A stretch of 64,000 nucleotides of DNA from Chlamydomonas sphaeroides (GCA_001662425.1 BDDC01000289.1:8720-72719); one strand, 5' to 3'. Shown: positions 23,162 through 35,326, numbered from the stretch's first letter. Notes: generated by a model not told the origin, from the letters alone. Numbers and translations: made by a program.

Positions 23162-24846
23162 CCAGTGTGCTCAGCAAGTTTAAAGAGTTACGCGCGTGAG
23201 GCTAACAGCAACAGTCACAGTGCACATTTAGGCGAGCACGGCGCGTTGGTAGGAACATGCTGTGTGCCGGAAACAGTGCAGTTCTTTTGCTTGCGAGGTG
23301 GAGTCGGCCTGGAGTTTCACCTCTGGGCGTGTTGTCCCGCATCTCGCCCGGGACGCGCGATGCTTCGCACGCGCGCCGCCGTTAGGGAGCTCGTTCCGCG
23401 CCAATTTCGATTTTGGCAAGACGAATTGCAGCTATTCGCCGCGCGGAGTCTGCTAGGGTTTCAGTGCACCTGTCGATGTTCCCGGCTGCTGACCGGTCTG
23501 ATGCCGCTCACGTCGTCGTCGTGGCTCAACGTGGCGCTTCAAAGCCCATCCGCCCGGCAGCTGCTGCAGTGGACGCTCATATGCCTGGACGGCGGCAACA
23601 ACGTCTTCCGCCAAGGGCTTACAACAGCATCGCCGCGTTGGACGTCCCGAGCTGCGGGCACCATGAAATGCACCGCCCACCGCCGCATGCGCGCTGCGCC
23701 CCACCGCCTCCTGCACCCCGGCGCCGGACTCGGCCGCCCCGGGTGCCCAAACCACGCCGCGCCCGACACATCAACACCAAACCACAGACCACCGACCGCC
23801 GCAGGCGGCCAAAACTCAAACTGCCGGATCAACTGGGCAGCTCGCCCAGGACCCGGCCTCGTCCGCCGTCACTTGTGTGCATAGTACCCACGTAGCTACC
23901 TGCATGCTACGGTACTGACGAACGTTCTGCCCCTCACCGAGCGGCATCACGGGGCGCGGCAACCGGCGGGCCGCGGCAGGCGCCGTATGCACTACCCTTG
24001 GGCGGGCGGCCCTCACCCCAGGCATGCCGCAGCGGGGCGCCCCGTCCCAGGCCGGCACAACCCGCCGCCGCGCCGCGCTGGCGCCCCGAAGTCCCGTACT
24101 AGCAAAAAGGCAAGAATGGCGGGGCGATGGTAGAAGCGCCGCTGGACGGTACCGGTACAACCCCTGCCGACGGCGAGGACGCATGGCCGCCGCTGCATCG
24201 CCTCCGCCGCCCATCTATTCGCCAGCGTCTACATCAGACTGTGCTTCTAGCCAGTGCTGCCGCAACACACGCACACATGGACTCACATACGACACAAACC
24301 GGGGCACGACAAGCATACTCTAAACTGCAATTCTCCGTGGCCCCGCACCCCACCTCGGCCGACGGAACGCTGCGCCTCACGTGACCGATCAGAACTGGTG
24401 GAGCTGGCAGGGCCGTGGCTCCTTCGACGACGTGATGTCGGCACTGGGACAGCCGCAGCCATGCAGCCGGTCTCCTTGGCAGGACCACAACAGCGTGGCG
24501 GCGCGGCACAATCGCACAACGCTAAGCCGCGTAGCGACGCCGGCACGATGCACGCCAGGGTGAGGTGCAGACGCGGCACCTCTCCTGGCAGCGCACTGCG
24601 CTTGGGAGGAAGCCGGCGCTGGCGCCAGCATCGCCAAGCCAGCTGGCGGCGCCGGCGACGGCCGAGCTGCATCCCGACCGCCAGACCACAGACACTTGTC
24701 AGCGGACAGGCAGTGCCTGCACGCCGCTCAGCCGCTTGGCAAGAGGTTGGCTGCTCCTGCAGGCGCGCGCAGAGCTGTGGTCCACCACGACACACCGCTC
24801 CAGTGCGCGCCGCGCCAGCCGTACGAGCCGCGCCGGCTGTCACCGC
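23162..24846. other. Intergenic between the WNK copies
   Basis: These 1.7 kb hold the promoter of WNK copy A and the 3' UTR of copy B. A minus-strand TGTAA occurs near 23618. No open frame has a recognisable domain or splice partners. Confidence 0.5.
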
Positions 24847-27800
24847 TCAGTGCATACCATTGGGCTGTGCGAAGGTGGATGGGATGGACCCGTGCCGCAG
24901 CAGCGGCGGCTGCCCCGGCGCCGTGGCCTGGGGCCCCTCGGCCGCGATCTCGTCCTGTGCCTGCCTCATGGCGGCAATGAGCTCATGTATGGATAACCCC
25001 TTCAGGGAGCCGCCGTTGCTGCTGTTGTCGTCGCCAGGCGTGTGGTAGCCCGACTTAGTGGTACCCCGGCCGTTGGTGAGGTTGGTGAGGCCAGTGGTGG
25101 ACCCTCGCCGGAGCTCCTGCGGCACCTGCGGCTGTGCCGGCAGCTGCGGCTGCCCTGCCGGCGCCGACGGCAGCGGCGGCCTGGCGTTCGGGTCCGACAT
25201 CCTTGGCGCAAGAGGCGGCGCCGCGGATGGCGCTAGGGACGGCGCGAGCGACGGCGCCGGCGGAGCCTGCACCGAGGCCGCGAGCGGCGGCGGCGGCGGT
25301 GGCGACGCCACCGGCGTGGGCGTCGGAGCGGGCGCGGGCGGCGGCGGCGCGACGAGCGTCACGGACGCTTTCTGCGCCTGCACCGTCCGCTCAATCTGGT
25401 CCCGGATCTTTGCGGCGATGTCCTGCGCCTCTGTTGCTGACAGCGACAGGTCCTCCATCATTTCATTGGCAATGCACTCCGCAGTGTCCTCGCCCATGTC
25501 GAACGCGAATTCTATCGTCTTGCAGTGCCCTGCGGGTGAGGACGCGGTGGAACAGTTCAGCAGCGGCAAGGGATGGTCGTGCCCCAGCTTAATACCACTG
25601 AGATTGGCGCAAGGCCAGTGACCTGCGAAGGTCAGCAACTGCACGCAGTGCCGTGCCAAGCCCATGTGTGCTTTGGTGTGGATCAGCCTTACGGGCAAGC
25701 GTGCAAGCAGGCTAAGCAGGCTATGACCGCGTGGCATGTGGGTCGGTGATCCCATGCGCCACCACATTTCCTGTAGGCAGCTTCTCATCCATAGCTGCAG
25801 TTGCCGTACGCGAAGGTGCACCCGCACCCCTTCCAAACATCGATGATGCCCTCCCACGTTCCGCGACTACGCCGCGGCCCCGCAGCCTCACCCGCCGGCT
25901 CCGTGAAGCGCAGCTGGAAGCGGAGCGTCGACTCCTCCACCTGCTTGCAGTGCAGGTTAATTTCCCGCGACCACACCATGTCGTGCTCGCCCTCCTCGCC
26001 GCCGCTGCCGCCGCTGCCGGGGTCCTCACCGCCCGCCGCCGCGCCGCCGCCGCTGCCCGCCGCGCTGCTGCCGGGGCCCTGCATGGAGGTCAGCGCCACG
26101 CCCAGCTGCATCTGCGACTGTGACGTCTGCAGCTGCGCCACCGTCAGCTCCTGCAGCACCGGTGAGCGAAGGTCCTGGTGCGACCCCGACTCCCGCAGGT
26201 GGAATGACGCCACCGGCTGCAGTGTCAGGTCGTGCGACAGCCGCGGCGGGATGGGCAGCGGCGGCTGCGGCGCCGCCGGCTGCAGATCCGCAGAGTTGCT
26301 GCCCGGCAGCGTTGGCGTGCTGGTGCCCGACGGCGCCCGGTGCGAAGGCACCCGCGCCAGCGGCTGCAGCGCCGGAGAGGGTGCCCGCATGGGCGGCTCG
26401 GCGACCGAGGCACCCCCGGAGCCGTCCGCCTCGCCGTTCACCGCCACTTGCCGCGGCGCGGGCGCAGCGGGCTCATCGTCCGAAACGACCTCAGGCGTGT
26501 TGTTGCCCGGCGTGGCCGTGGCCGTTGGCGTCGCCAGCTCCTCCGCTGGCGGCCGCTCGACTGGGGCCTTCTCCACGCCGCCGCAGCTGAGCTGCGCCCG
26601 AATGGCCGCGAAAAAGGGCTCCTTGATTAGAGCGCGCGCCTCCGGCCGCTTGCTGGGATCGTGCTGGATGCAAAGCTGGATGAATTCGCGGAGCTCCTGG
26701 TTCTGCACCTTCGACAAGCCGCCCGGGGGTGTGCCCTGCGTGCGGACCGCATGAGGTCGGTGATCATGCTGCTGATGCCGTGGATGCCATTGCGGCGCAC
26801 GCGGGGCTGGACGGACGGATAGTACACACCTGCTCAGGGTACGGGCATGCGCAGCGACGGCCCAATCCGCACCTGCGTGACCTTCTTGTAGATCTGTGCC
26901 GCGTTTTTGCATTCGCTGTACGGATACTCCATGGTCGCCAGCTCCAGCAGGCACATGCCAAAGCTGTACACGTCCACTTTCTCATCGTACTTCTCCTCGT
27001 ACAGCTCCTGCGCCCGGCACAGAGAAGGCGCGGGGCAGCGCAGATGTGTGGCGCGACGTGCTCAGACAATGTAAGCGCAACAAGAGTGTTGCCCAACGCC
27101 GCGCCAGGCAGTGTCGAGCCAACGCCCAGCCTCTCACCGGGGCCATAAACTCAGGCGTGCCCAGCACGCTCTGCGGAGCTGTGAAGCCGCGGCACAGCGT
27201 GACGAGCCCTAGGTCACCAATCTTAATGACGCCCGAGGTGCCATTCACAAAGATGTTGTCGCACTTAAGGTCGCGGTGGATGATGGGCGGGTTGTGGCCG
27301 TGCAGGTAGACCAGGCCCTGCAAGATCTGCCAGGACCAGCGCTTCAGCACCTGCTCGTCGATGTGCTTATGCTTTTTCCGGTACCTGCGCCAGGAGGCCA
27401 GGGCCAAGGGTCGGCACACGGCGGCGCCAGCCAGCCATCCGCCCATCGGGGGCGCGACGCGACGTGCTGGCAACCGCGCCGCTACCCTGAGTTCCTTAAC
27501 CCGCCCCAATAGCGGTACTCACTGCCGCAGTGTGCCCGAGGTGAATAGCTCGGTGATGAAATTGACTGTGTTGTTCTTGTTGTCGAGCCAGGAGTCGTAG
27601 AACGTCATAATCTGCACCGGGGGCAGCCAGACGATCGTAGTCGGTCGCGGCACTCGTGAGCGCTGCGTTGCCTCGGTCAAGCGTGCACATCGCAGCGTAT
27701 CTTTTAACCAAAACGAAGCCCCCTTTGCCGTCGGAGCCATAGCAGCTGATAGCAGCCCCAAGCAGCCTTCCGCCGAGCGGAAGGCTTACATTGCGGTGCT

Positions 27801-28368
27801 TCAGCTGTTTTAGCACCCGAATTTCAGCCCACAGCCGCTCTCGCTCGGCCGGCGAAGACGCAAGGTCATTGACCTTGATCTGATTCCACGCGACCTCCTT
27901 GCCCTCCTCTGAGGGCGGCAAGGAGTTGGCCGCGGGACCAAATGCGTGCGTAAGCGCACGCGGAACAACCACACACAACGCGCCCCAGTAGGACACCAGC
28001 ATGTACACGCGGCAAAGGACATCATGCACCTGAAGGTATCGACGCGGCCAGCGCGTGCCAACGCCCATTCTCGGTTATACTCGGGCCAGCCCCGCCACCC
28101 CGCACCTTCGTCGAATGCGCGGAACACCGTCTTGAAAGCGCCACGGCCCAGTACCACATCATACTGCGGTGGAACCAAAGCGGAGCGCTGAACGTCGGCT
28201 TCTCACTCGTCGCAAGACACGCTGAAGCTAGAACAAATCTTGAACATGAAGCGCTGAGCACGTCAACAGGCAGTCCTCCAAAGGGCCAAAAGCCGACGAC
28301 CCCACCCGCGAGTAGGTGGTCGCTGCGGTGCTGTAGGTCTCCGCCGGCTTCAGCTCGCCGTCCGCCAT
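24847..28368 (-). CDS. WNK: WNK serine/threonine kinase, copy B
   Basis: Eight exons join in phase: 28306-28368, 28106-28163, 27790-27908, 27523-27611, 27138-27384, 26873-27007, 25892-26735, 24847-25529 (745 residues). The start MADGELKPAETYSTAATTYS leads into YDVVLGRGAFKTVFRAFDE, close to plant WNKs. Beta-3 has Asn (VAWNQI), the glycine-loop Lys is present, HRDLKCDN starts at 146 and DLG follows. A Pro/Ser/Gly-rich linker leads to LRFQLRF ... TIEFAFDMGEDTAECIANEM, the WNK/OSR1-type domain, then a ~170-residue Pro-rich tail with SLKGLSIHELIAAMRQAQDE near the end. Compared with copy A, the exons around HRD are fused (27138-27384 equals two exons of copy A), so the copies differ in intron content. 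Exon 26873-27007 is nearly identical to its counterpart in copy A. Confidence 0.94.
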
Positions 28369-29430
28369 ATCCGCCACTTGTCTTCCAAAGTGCCACCAAG
28401 GCTACTATAGGCTCCGCTGCGTGTCTGGCGAGTCTGAACGCATCCTCCACCAAAGCCGCCAAGGAACTAGAGCTGGCTCAAGTGCGCGTCGTGGATATGC
28501 TAATTATAACAAAAGTGGTCGTGCGGTGTGGTCTCTTCCTGCTTGAAAGCAATTGGCGACACCAGCGACGAGCGTTTGCAGTTGTGCCCTGGGACTTGCA
28601 TCGGTAAGGTTTGTCGTGGTGGAGAGGGCTGCGCGGCGACCATCGTGCAGCAGCCTGCCCAACTTTGCGTTTTGCCAGGGGGTGGCCCATGCGTACGGCA
28701 ATGGGCCCAACCTGTACGATAGTTCCCAGCACCCCCATCCGTTGCCAGCTTCCTCTCACTAGCCGCAGATCCTTGCCAGGCGATCAGCACATGCTCCATC
28801 CGTCCCTGCCAAGCCGTGCCTCAACTGCAAGTGCGCCAGCACGCACGTTAATACCAGGAGCCGCCACCCCGCCCTTAGTTTGGGGCCCTCCAGCCCGCCA
28901 GGGCCCGCCCCCCAACTACCCATTCTGCAACGCAGGCGCCCTGTCACTCTCAGGGGAACCTCCCCTCGTTACCCTATCAGAAAAGCTCTATCAACTTTGA
29001 CGAATGTTGTGCCGGGCTCGTCTGCGATGCGGCTCCTGATCCAATTTTCCCTGACATGGGCGGGGTACGCTTGCATCAAAGATTTGGCTAGGAACCCGCC
29101 TCCTGGCCTCGCGCTAGCACAGCGGCAGCTACCGTGACAGCCGCCGTCAGCTGAGTCAGAAGGCAGGGCTCTGTCGCTTTACAGGTTGGCTCCCTCTCGT
29201 GCGCGGGGTGGGATGGGCCGGTCCCCACGCCAGCGGCAGCAGGAGGGCCCCTCCTGAGCGGCAGTGCCAGATGAGCCAGCGCCGCTTGCCTAGTCTCCTA
29301 CTGCATCCCGATACACCCTGGTCAGGTGCGTTTGCATGCGATTCGGCGCTGTTGGCACTTTCGCGTCGTCCCCACTAACTGCGCAGGGATGCAAGCTGCC
29401 CCTGGACTACATATCTCTTCCTACGTTTCA

Positions 29431-29523
29431 CAATCTGACCGGTCTAGTCTTAGAGTCCCTGGGCTGCCAGTAATGGCGGTTCTCTCAGGTACCTTTCACT
29501 GACTTCCACGCTGGTTCTACAAT
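29431..29523 (-). repeat. Dispersed ~93-bp repeat, copy 1
   Basis: The reverse complement matches 60074-60166 with only a few differences over its whole length, including the TTGTAGAACCAGCGTGGAAG end. The other copy lies inside an intron. Family identity is unknown; it has no coding sequence of its own. Confidence 0.78.
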
Positions 29524-29796
29524 GAAAAGGCAGGGCCCACCCTCGTCGCCAAACACCGTGACTCTTTCGCTTGTTGGGGCCAGAGGCTGAGCTCGGCCGC
29601 TTGCCGCGGGCTCCACCCCAGCCATCGCCGCCGCCCGGCCCGGCGCGGTATGACCGACTGCGCTTAACTCGCTGCCTTGGTTCCCGCTGTCCCGCTGTCT
29701 TGCTACCTCAGCAGTGACCAGAGATGTGAGGCCCGTTTGGGCCACGCTCGCAACCCCCGGTGATGTGAAGTGTAACCGCGGATGTTGTCGTACACG

Positions 29797-29801
29797 TTAC
29801 A
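29797..29801 (-). terminator. TGTAA polyadenylation signal of the GPALPP1-like gene
   Basis: Plus-strand TTACA, about 158 nt past the stop at 29959-29961. Assignment is inferred. Confidence 0.5.
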
Positions 29802-29958
29802 GGTGCGGCCGGGTGCCATTGCGCTTCATTAGTCAGCAGCTGCCGCGTGAGTGCAACCGACAACGAGTTGCGACGTGACTGTGTCACGACTGACGCCTAG
29901 GACAGGCGGGCGAGAGGAGACGAAGCCCCCTTGGAATGTAACATGACGCCTCGTCACA

Positions 29959-32900
29959 TCACAGGAAGTGGCGCTGCGTGCCGCCGCTGCCGAACATGCT
30001 CTTCAGCGCCGCCTGAAGGAACATGGAGGGTGGCAGGAGGAACGTCAGGCCTCGATCACCCGCTTCGCCCTGGGATGGGCACCGCGCCAGCGGCCGAACA
30101 GCCGCAACATTGCGGTTGGTTGCCTCAGCTAATAAGCTTAGTGCTGCAAACCCCGGCCGCCGCTAACCCACCAACGTACACAGGGACGCAACCCGTGTAC
30201 ATAGATCCCTTCACAGGCATCAACAGACCCCCCACACACTAGGGCAGCCACGCAGCCCGCAACCGACCCACGCCGACCCACATCCCGGCTCACCGCGTTC
30301 TTCGCCAGCTCCGACCCCGTCTTGGCCTTTGGTTTGAGGTCCAGATCACGGTCCCGGTCAAATGGCCGCCACGGCCAATCGCCCGTTTCGGAGGCGGGGG
30401 GGCCGGCCGCGCCCGCCGCGGTGGCCTCCTTCTTGGCCTTCTTGGCCGCTTTCTTAGCGGCCTTGGCCTCCTGCTCCGTCTTCTCCTGAAGGTCGGGCCG
30501 ACGAAGGCTGCTGAGCGGAGGGCCTTGCACAGCACACGGGACTAGCATTGCTACTGCCAATGTGAGGGCCGAGTGCTCCAGGCCCCGCCATACGCACACA
30601 AACTGTCTCATGTAGCAGTAGAAGCATCCCAACTTCACTGAAGGCAACGCGCAGGACCTACGACAGCTGATCTCAACACTCGGCTGCGCTCCTGCGGCCT
30701 GCCCCTCTCGCTTTGCACCGATCCAGGTGCGCCTCAGCGGCCTGTCCGCACCGCCCCAAACCCAATCAACACAACGACACGTGGCCAATGCTGTATTCCC
30801 GTGTGCCCAGCACCGCCCCTGCCGCTATCTTCTGGCCTCCTGCAGCGCCGCGTGTCGTTTCCAACGGGCCGGTCTCTGTGTTAGGGACCCCACTCTTTGT
30901 GTAGGGGGCCTCAAGCCAGCGCGCTCACCACACCCAACAAGGCATCCCTCCCTCATTCCCCTGACCTGCAGCTCCTGCCGCACTAACCGCCCTTGCCCGT
31001 ATCCTGCAGCCTGCATCCTCCCCGCCCTGCCCACCTGCAGCTCCTTGTGCACCTCCATGAGGCTCTTCTTGCGCGTGCCCGCGTTGAAGTTGTCCAGGGC
31101 GGCCGCAGCCGCGCTGCGGGCGCCGCCGCTGGGCCCGGCCATGAGCGCGCCGCCGGGGCCCGCGGCGCCCGCGGCCGGCAGCGCGCGTACGTAGGCGCTC
31201 GAGGCGGCCTCCAGCAGCGCCTGCGCGGCCGGGCGGCGGGCGAGGGCACGCAGCGTGGCGCGGCGGGCTGAGGCCCGGGCGAGCCAGCATGCCGTGCTCC
31301 GGCCTTGCAGTGCTGCTGCCGCCACGCGAGCTAGTGCACGGCCTACTGCAGCACCGGCGCCTTGCGCCATGACCGCGTGCTACGCTTTGGCGCACGCCTC
31401 GCAGCCGCCGGCCCGCTCCGCCCGTCCGCCGCCACCCTCCCGCCGCCAGCTGCCGCCCTCCCCTCCCCACCCAAACCCGCCCCGGCCCACCCACCTGCGC
31501 CTCCTTGGCCTTGCGGACCTCGGGCGTGTCGGTCCACGCGCTGGTGTCGCCTCGCACTTGCTTGCCGCGCTGGCTGAAGGCGCGGACGCTGGTCTGACTC
31601 ATCTGGCCGGGCTTGGCGGCCAGCTCGGGCGGTAGCTCCGTCATCCAGGCCTCGCGGCCCTCCATGGTGAGGCCCCCGGGGCCTGGGCATGTGGGTCGGC
31701 CGGCAAGGGGCCAGCAGGGGTGAGGCAGCCGGGCAAAAGGGCGCGAGGTACGGGAGCAAGCGAGGGGTGCTTGGAAAGGAGTGCAGAGAGGTGGGGTGGT
31801 CCATGAGGCGCGGCGCGAAGCTGGGCGCCAGGCCGGCGGCCGACCCACATCGACCCACATGACCCTGCGTCGACCCACATCCCCGATGCGGACCTCCGAG
31901 CCCCAGCTCATACCCACCTCCCCGCCCTGGCTCCCCGTACCTGATCCCGGCGCCTCCTCGCCGCGCGCCACCCGCCACGCGCGCTCGCGCTCCTGCTGCG
32001 CCGCCGCCGCCTCGGCCGCCTTGCGGATCTGCGCGTCCTCCAGCCGCGCGTCCAGAGCGGCGCGCGCCGAGCCGTCCTGCAGCATCTTGGCCGAGGCGGC
32101 CAGCGCCTGGAAGGCCTGCGGAGGCGGGGGCGGCAGGCGGGGACGGATGCGGCGGCCAGGGCGTCGCAAGGCGGGGGAGGTGGGCGCCGCAGCAGCACTA
32201 GCCGCTACGCCACGCGCATGGCCAATGTGGGCCATGCCTGGCGATTCCACTGTCGTGACATGGGCCAGCCCTCTCACGGACCGCCGCTGGGTACCGCCGT
32301 ACGGACCACGCGATACCTGGGCCGATGGGCGGTGCGGTCCCGCCGTGCAGTCCCGCCGTGCGGCCCCAACCTTCCATCCGGGCCGTACTTCCCGCCGCCC
32401 CGGCCTGGGCCCCCGGTGTCCCGGCCCCGACCCCGGCGTCGGCCCCGGCGTCGGCCCCCGAGCGCACCGTGTGCGCCATGGCGTGGCTGCACTTGTCCGG
32501 GTGGATGAGCAGCGACAGTCGCATGTAGCGCTTCTTGACCTACGCCGCGGGCAGAGGGTTGCGTGCGACAGCTGGGGCCAGGCGCGGAGCCACTTGGCCT
32601 TCCGGGGCACAGGGCGACAACAGCAGCGGCGTCCCCGGGGCCAGAGGTAGCGGCAGGAGAGACGGCGCCTGCCGCCCCGCCTCCTGGAGGAAACCAGACC
32701 ACCCTCGCCTTTTGCCCTGCCGCCCCTGCCGGCCGCGCACCTCGCCCGGAGGTGCCTCCTTGCCCACGCCCAACACTGCGTAAGCGTTCAGGCGCTCAGG
32801 GTCCAGCTCGCTCTTGGCCGGGGCAGCGCCCGCCGCGGCGCTGGGCGCCGGCGCGCTGCCCGACTCGCGCAGCGCCTGCGCCAGGCGGGGGCCCACGGGC

Positions 32901-34790
32901 GGGATCCGTCAGCGGACGGCGTGGGTGCCAAGCGCGAGCTGGAGGCGACATGGGGACCATGATGAGGGCAGGCTGCCAGGCTCCGGCAAGGTGCGACGGG
33001 GTAGCACGCTGGCGAAGCAACCCGGGCACGCGCGGTGTGGTCCTGGCAGCGGCCAAGTGCGCGGCCCTGCTCGCAGCCAGGCAGCCAACGGCGCCGCCGC
33101 GGGCTGCCGGCTGGTGCGGAAGGCACGCGTGGGCCGCCGCCGACGCAGTCACTGTGCGCGGTGCCTTCCAGGGCTCATTCCTTTTCAGCCACTGCATTTG
33201 CGCCCTGTCTTCGTCGCCTGTCCCATGCTCCCCGGGTTCCCCCACCTTGATGATGCGGACCACCTCGCCCGCGCGCTCGTCCTGCGGGGCCGCCTCCAGC
33301 TCCTCCACCAGCTCCGGCGGCGGCGGCCCCACCTGCGGCAGGAGGAGGGCGGGCAGCGGAGGGCGCGGTCCTCACAACAAAGTGTTGCTCAGCCGAGCAG
33401 CGTGGGAAAGGAGAAGCGCGCAGCAAAGGAGTCGCCGCCCCGACCAAGCAGCCGAGCTTGCGGTCCAGCCGTGCCAGCACGCCAGGGCGGCCAGCGCCGC
33501 TGCGCGACAGGTCCGGCACCGCCGGGGCCCGCAGTCGTTTGCGTGTCCAGCCCGGCGGCCCATCCCTTCCACCGTGCCCTACCACCCCACGTCAGCCCCG
33601 CCGGCACCCCACCAGGTCTCCGTCGTCCTCGTCCTCGCCGTACCGCAGCCCTACGGAGCCCGGCGGCCCCGCCGCCTGCAGCGCCTCCGCCGCAGCCGCA
33701 GCCGCATCGAGTAGCTCCTTGGGCGGCATGGCGGGGCCGGCCACGCGCCGTGGCGGCGGCGCCGGAGCCGGAGCAGGGCCCGGCGGCTCCGCCGCCGACG
33801 CATCCTCCTCCTCCTTCTTGACGGCGGCGGCGGCGCCGCCGCCGCCCTCCTCGTCGCTCCCCTCGTATGCGCCAACCTCGCCGTCGCCCTCGCCAATGCG
33901 GCCCGGTGGCGGCATGGCAGGGCCGATGGGGCCGCGCGGCGCTGCCACGGGCTTGGCTTCGTCGGGCTCGGCCTTGACGGCCGCGGCGGCGGCGTCGGGT
34001 GCCGCTGGCGGCGGCGGCTTCGCCGGCCGCGGCCGCGGCCGCGGGGGCTCCTCAAAGACGAAACCGACGATGGGCAGGATGCGGTCGCGCGTGCTGGCGA
34101 GGCCGTAGATGCCCTGGAGGCAACATGCAGGGCGCAGCGGCGGTACATGGCAAGGCGGCCAAGGTGCACCGTGCAGGCAGCGCCAGCCCGGGCCCGCATG
34201 ACGGGCCCCGTCGCCGCACCTTGTCGTTGCGCCGGAGCCGCAGCAGCTCCAGCAGCTCTGCCAGCTGGGCTTTGAGCTCGGGGTCGGGCACGCCGGAGAT
34301 GTTGGCGGCCTCGCCCTGGTCCACACGCCATAGTATCTGCGGGCAACACGGCGGTGGGCCAGGTTGGGGCTGGGGCGCCGCCGGCAGGGCCCGGCTCTTC
34401 CCTGGCGGCCACGCCGCACTGGGCGCTGCTGCTCGATGGCCAGGCGACAGGTTCGGGTCCGCGGCGCTAAGGCCGGGCACTCGCCTCGCGCAGCTCCTTC
34501 CGCACAGCGGGGTACTCGGCGAGGATGTCCCGCAGCTTTATGACAGCGGCCCGCTCTCGCCGCAGCTGCTGCTGCGCCCCCTCGACACTTTCTGCGTGCA
34601 GGACGTAGTGGCGATGTGTGGCGCAGCAGCGCTTGGCGCGGCAGCGGGCATGCTCCTTACCGTCGCTGTCCGAGCTGTCGCTGCTGGATCGCCGCCGCTT
34701 ATGCTTGCGGTCCTTTTTCTCCTTCTTGCTCTTCTTGTCTTTATCCTTTGTTTTATGCTTCTCTTTTTTGGTCTTGTCCGATTTGCCCAT
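29959..34790 (-). CDS. GPALPP1: J-domain protein with GPALPP1/DUF3752 region
   Basis: Twelve exons: 34661-34790, 34485-34591, 34220-34336, 33613-34113, 33246-33332, 32741-32875, 32468-32539, 31941-32115, 31491-31682, 31035-31267, 30294-30485, 29959-30012 (664 residues). The N-terminus is Lys-rich (KDKDKKSKKEKKDRKHKRRR) and Ser/Asp-rich, typical of nuclear RNA-associated proteins. GPAMPP motifs are at about 182 and 244. A J-domain spans about 344-410 with HPD at 372-374 (RLSLLIHPDK). The C-terminus matches the GPALPP1/DUF3752 pattern: WTDTPEVRKAKEAQ, SLMEVHKELQ, WRPFDRDRDLDLK and a short end in RHFL. J-domains stimulate Hsp70 ATPase, so an Hsp70 co-chaperone acting on a nuclear complex is inferred. 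The donor at 34484 is GC. At 31491-31494 the phase-consistent donor lies 4 nt past an equally good GTGGGT. Confidence 0.88.
30906..30940 (-). repeat. Shared intronic block, copy 4
   Basis: This lies inside the intron between exons 31035-31267 and 30294-30485 of the GPALPP1-like gene. It matches the blocks at 756, 1138 and 3460 in a different gene, with the core GTGAGCGCGCTGGCTTGAGG. Confidence 0.55.
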
Positions 34791-35326
34791 TTCGAGGGCT
34801 GGCCTTGCGAGCGCACAGAGAGTAAAATGAGCAGAGTGTGTTGTGATAGCAAAAGGCGATCATGGAAGCCGCTCAATGACTTACTGTCCCCTGCCCCGCA
34901 AACCGTGCCACTTCTACCGGCACCCTCGACACCTCGCCCACAACATGTGCCCAGCCAGAGTTACAAGCTCTGGAACAATGTACACCACCTCACAGCTACA
35001 GTGCACTTTGTGAGATCTGCACTTGCGCTGCGTGCCTTTGCACGTCCCGACCTGCCAGCCTGCTGTACAGTAAACTCACAACCTCACCATGTTCAGAAAG
35101 CTGATATCACACTCGTGCCGTCCTACCTATACGCACACCACCCGTCCGCGTCCATAGTTCCGTCTCGGCTCACGACTGCACCAGGCTCGCTCCAACTCCT
35201 GACACCTAGCTCTCTCCACCCGGCCCCGCACCCCTGAGCGTGCGTCCACGGCATGCAAGCCCTCGCCAAACGGCTCAGGAGGCCTCCCCTCTCCTCCCCT
35301 CCCCTCCCCACCCCTGACCTCGCCCC
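34791..35326. other. Intergenic, promoter and 3' UTR
   Basis: These 536 bases hold the promoter of the GPALPP1-like gene and the 3' UTR of the methyltransferase gene. A minus-strand TGTAA lies at 34961-34965, about 360 nt past the methyltransferase stop. No gene is seen. Confidence 0.5.
34961..34965 (-). terminator. TGTAA polyadenylation signal of the methyltransferase gene
   Basis: Plus-strand TTACA, 362 nt past the stop codon; inferred. Confidence 0.4.

Larger units (their letters stand above)
28369..29958. other. Intergenic, WNK copy B promoter side
   Basis: This 1.6-kb stretch holds the promoter of WNK copy B, the 3' UTR of the GPALPP1-like gene (TGTAA on the minus strand at 29797-29801) and a dispersed repeat at 29431-29523. 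No gene is supported. A minus-strand frame at 29485-29745 runs into the repeat and has no recognisable domain. Confidence 0.5.

Noticed and set aside
18304..28368. The two WNK copies as one bicistronic or fused kinase gene
   Set aside because: Each has its own start, full kinase, C-terminal domain and stop codon, separated by 1.7 kb.
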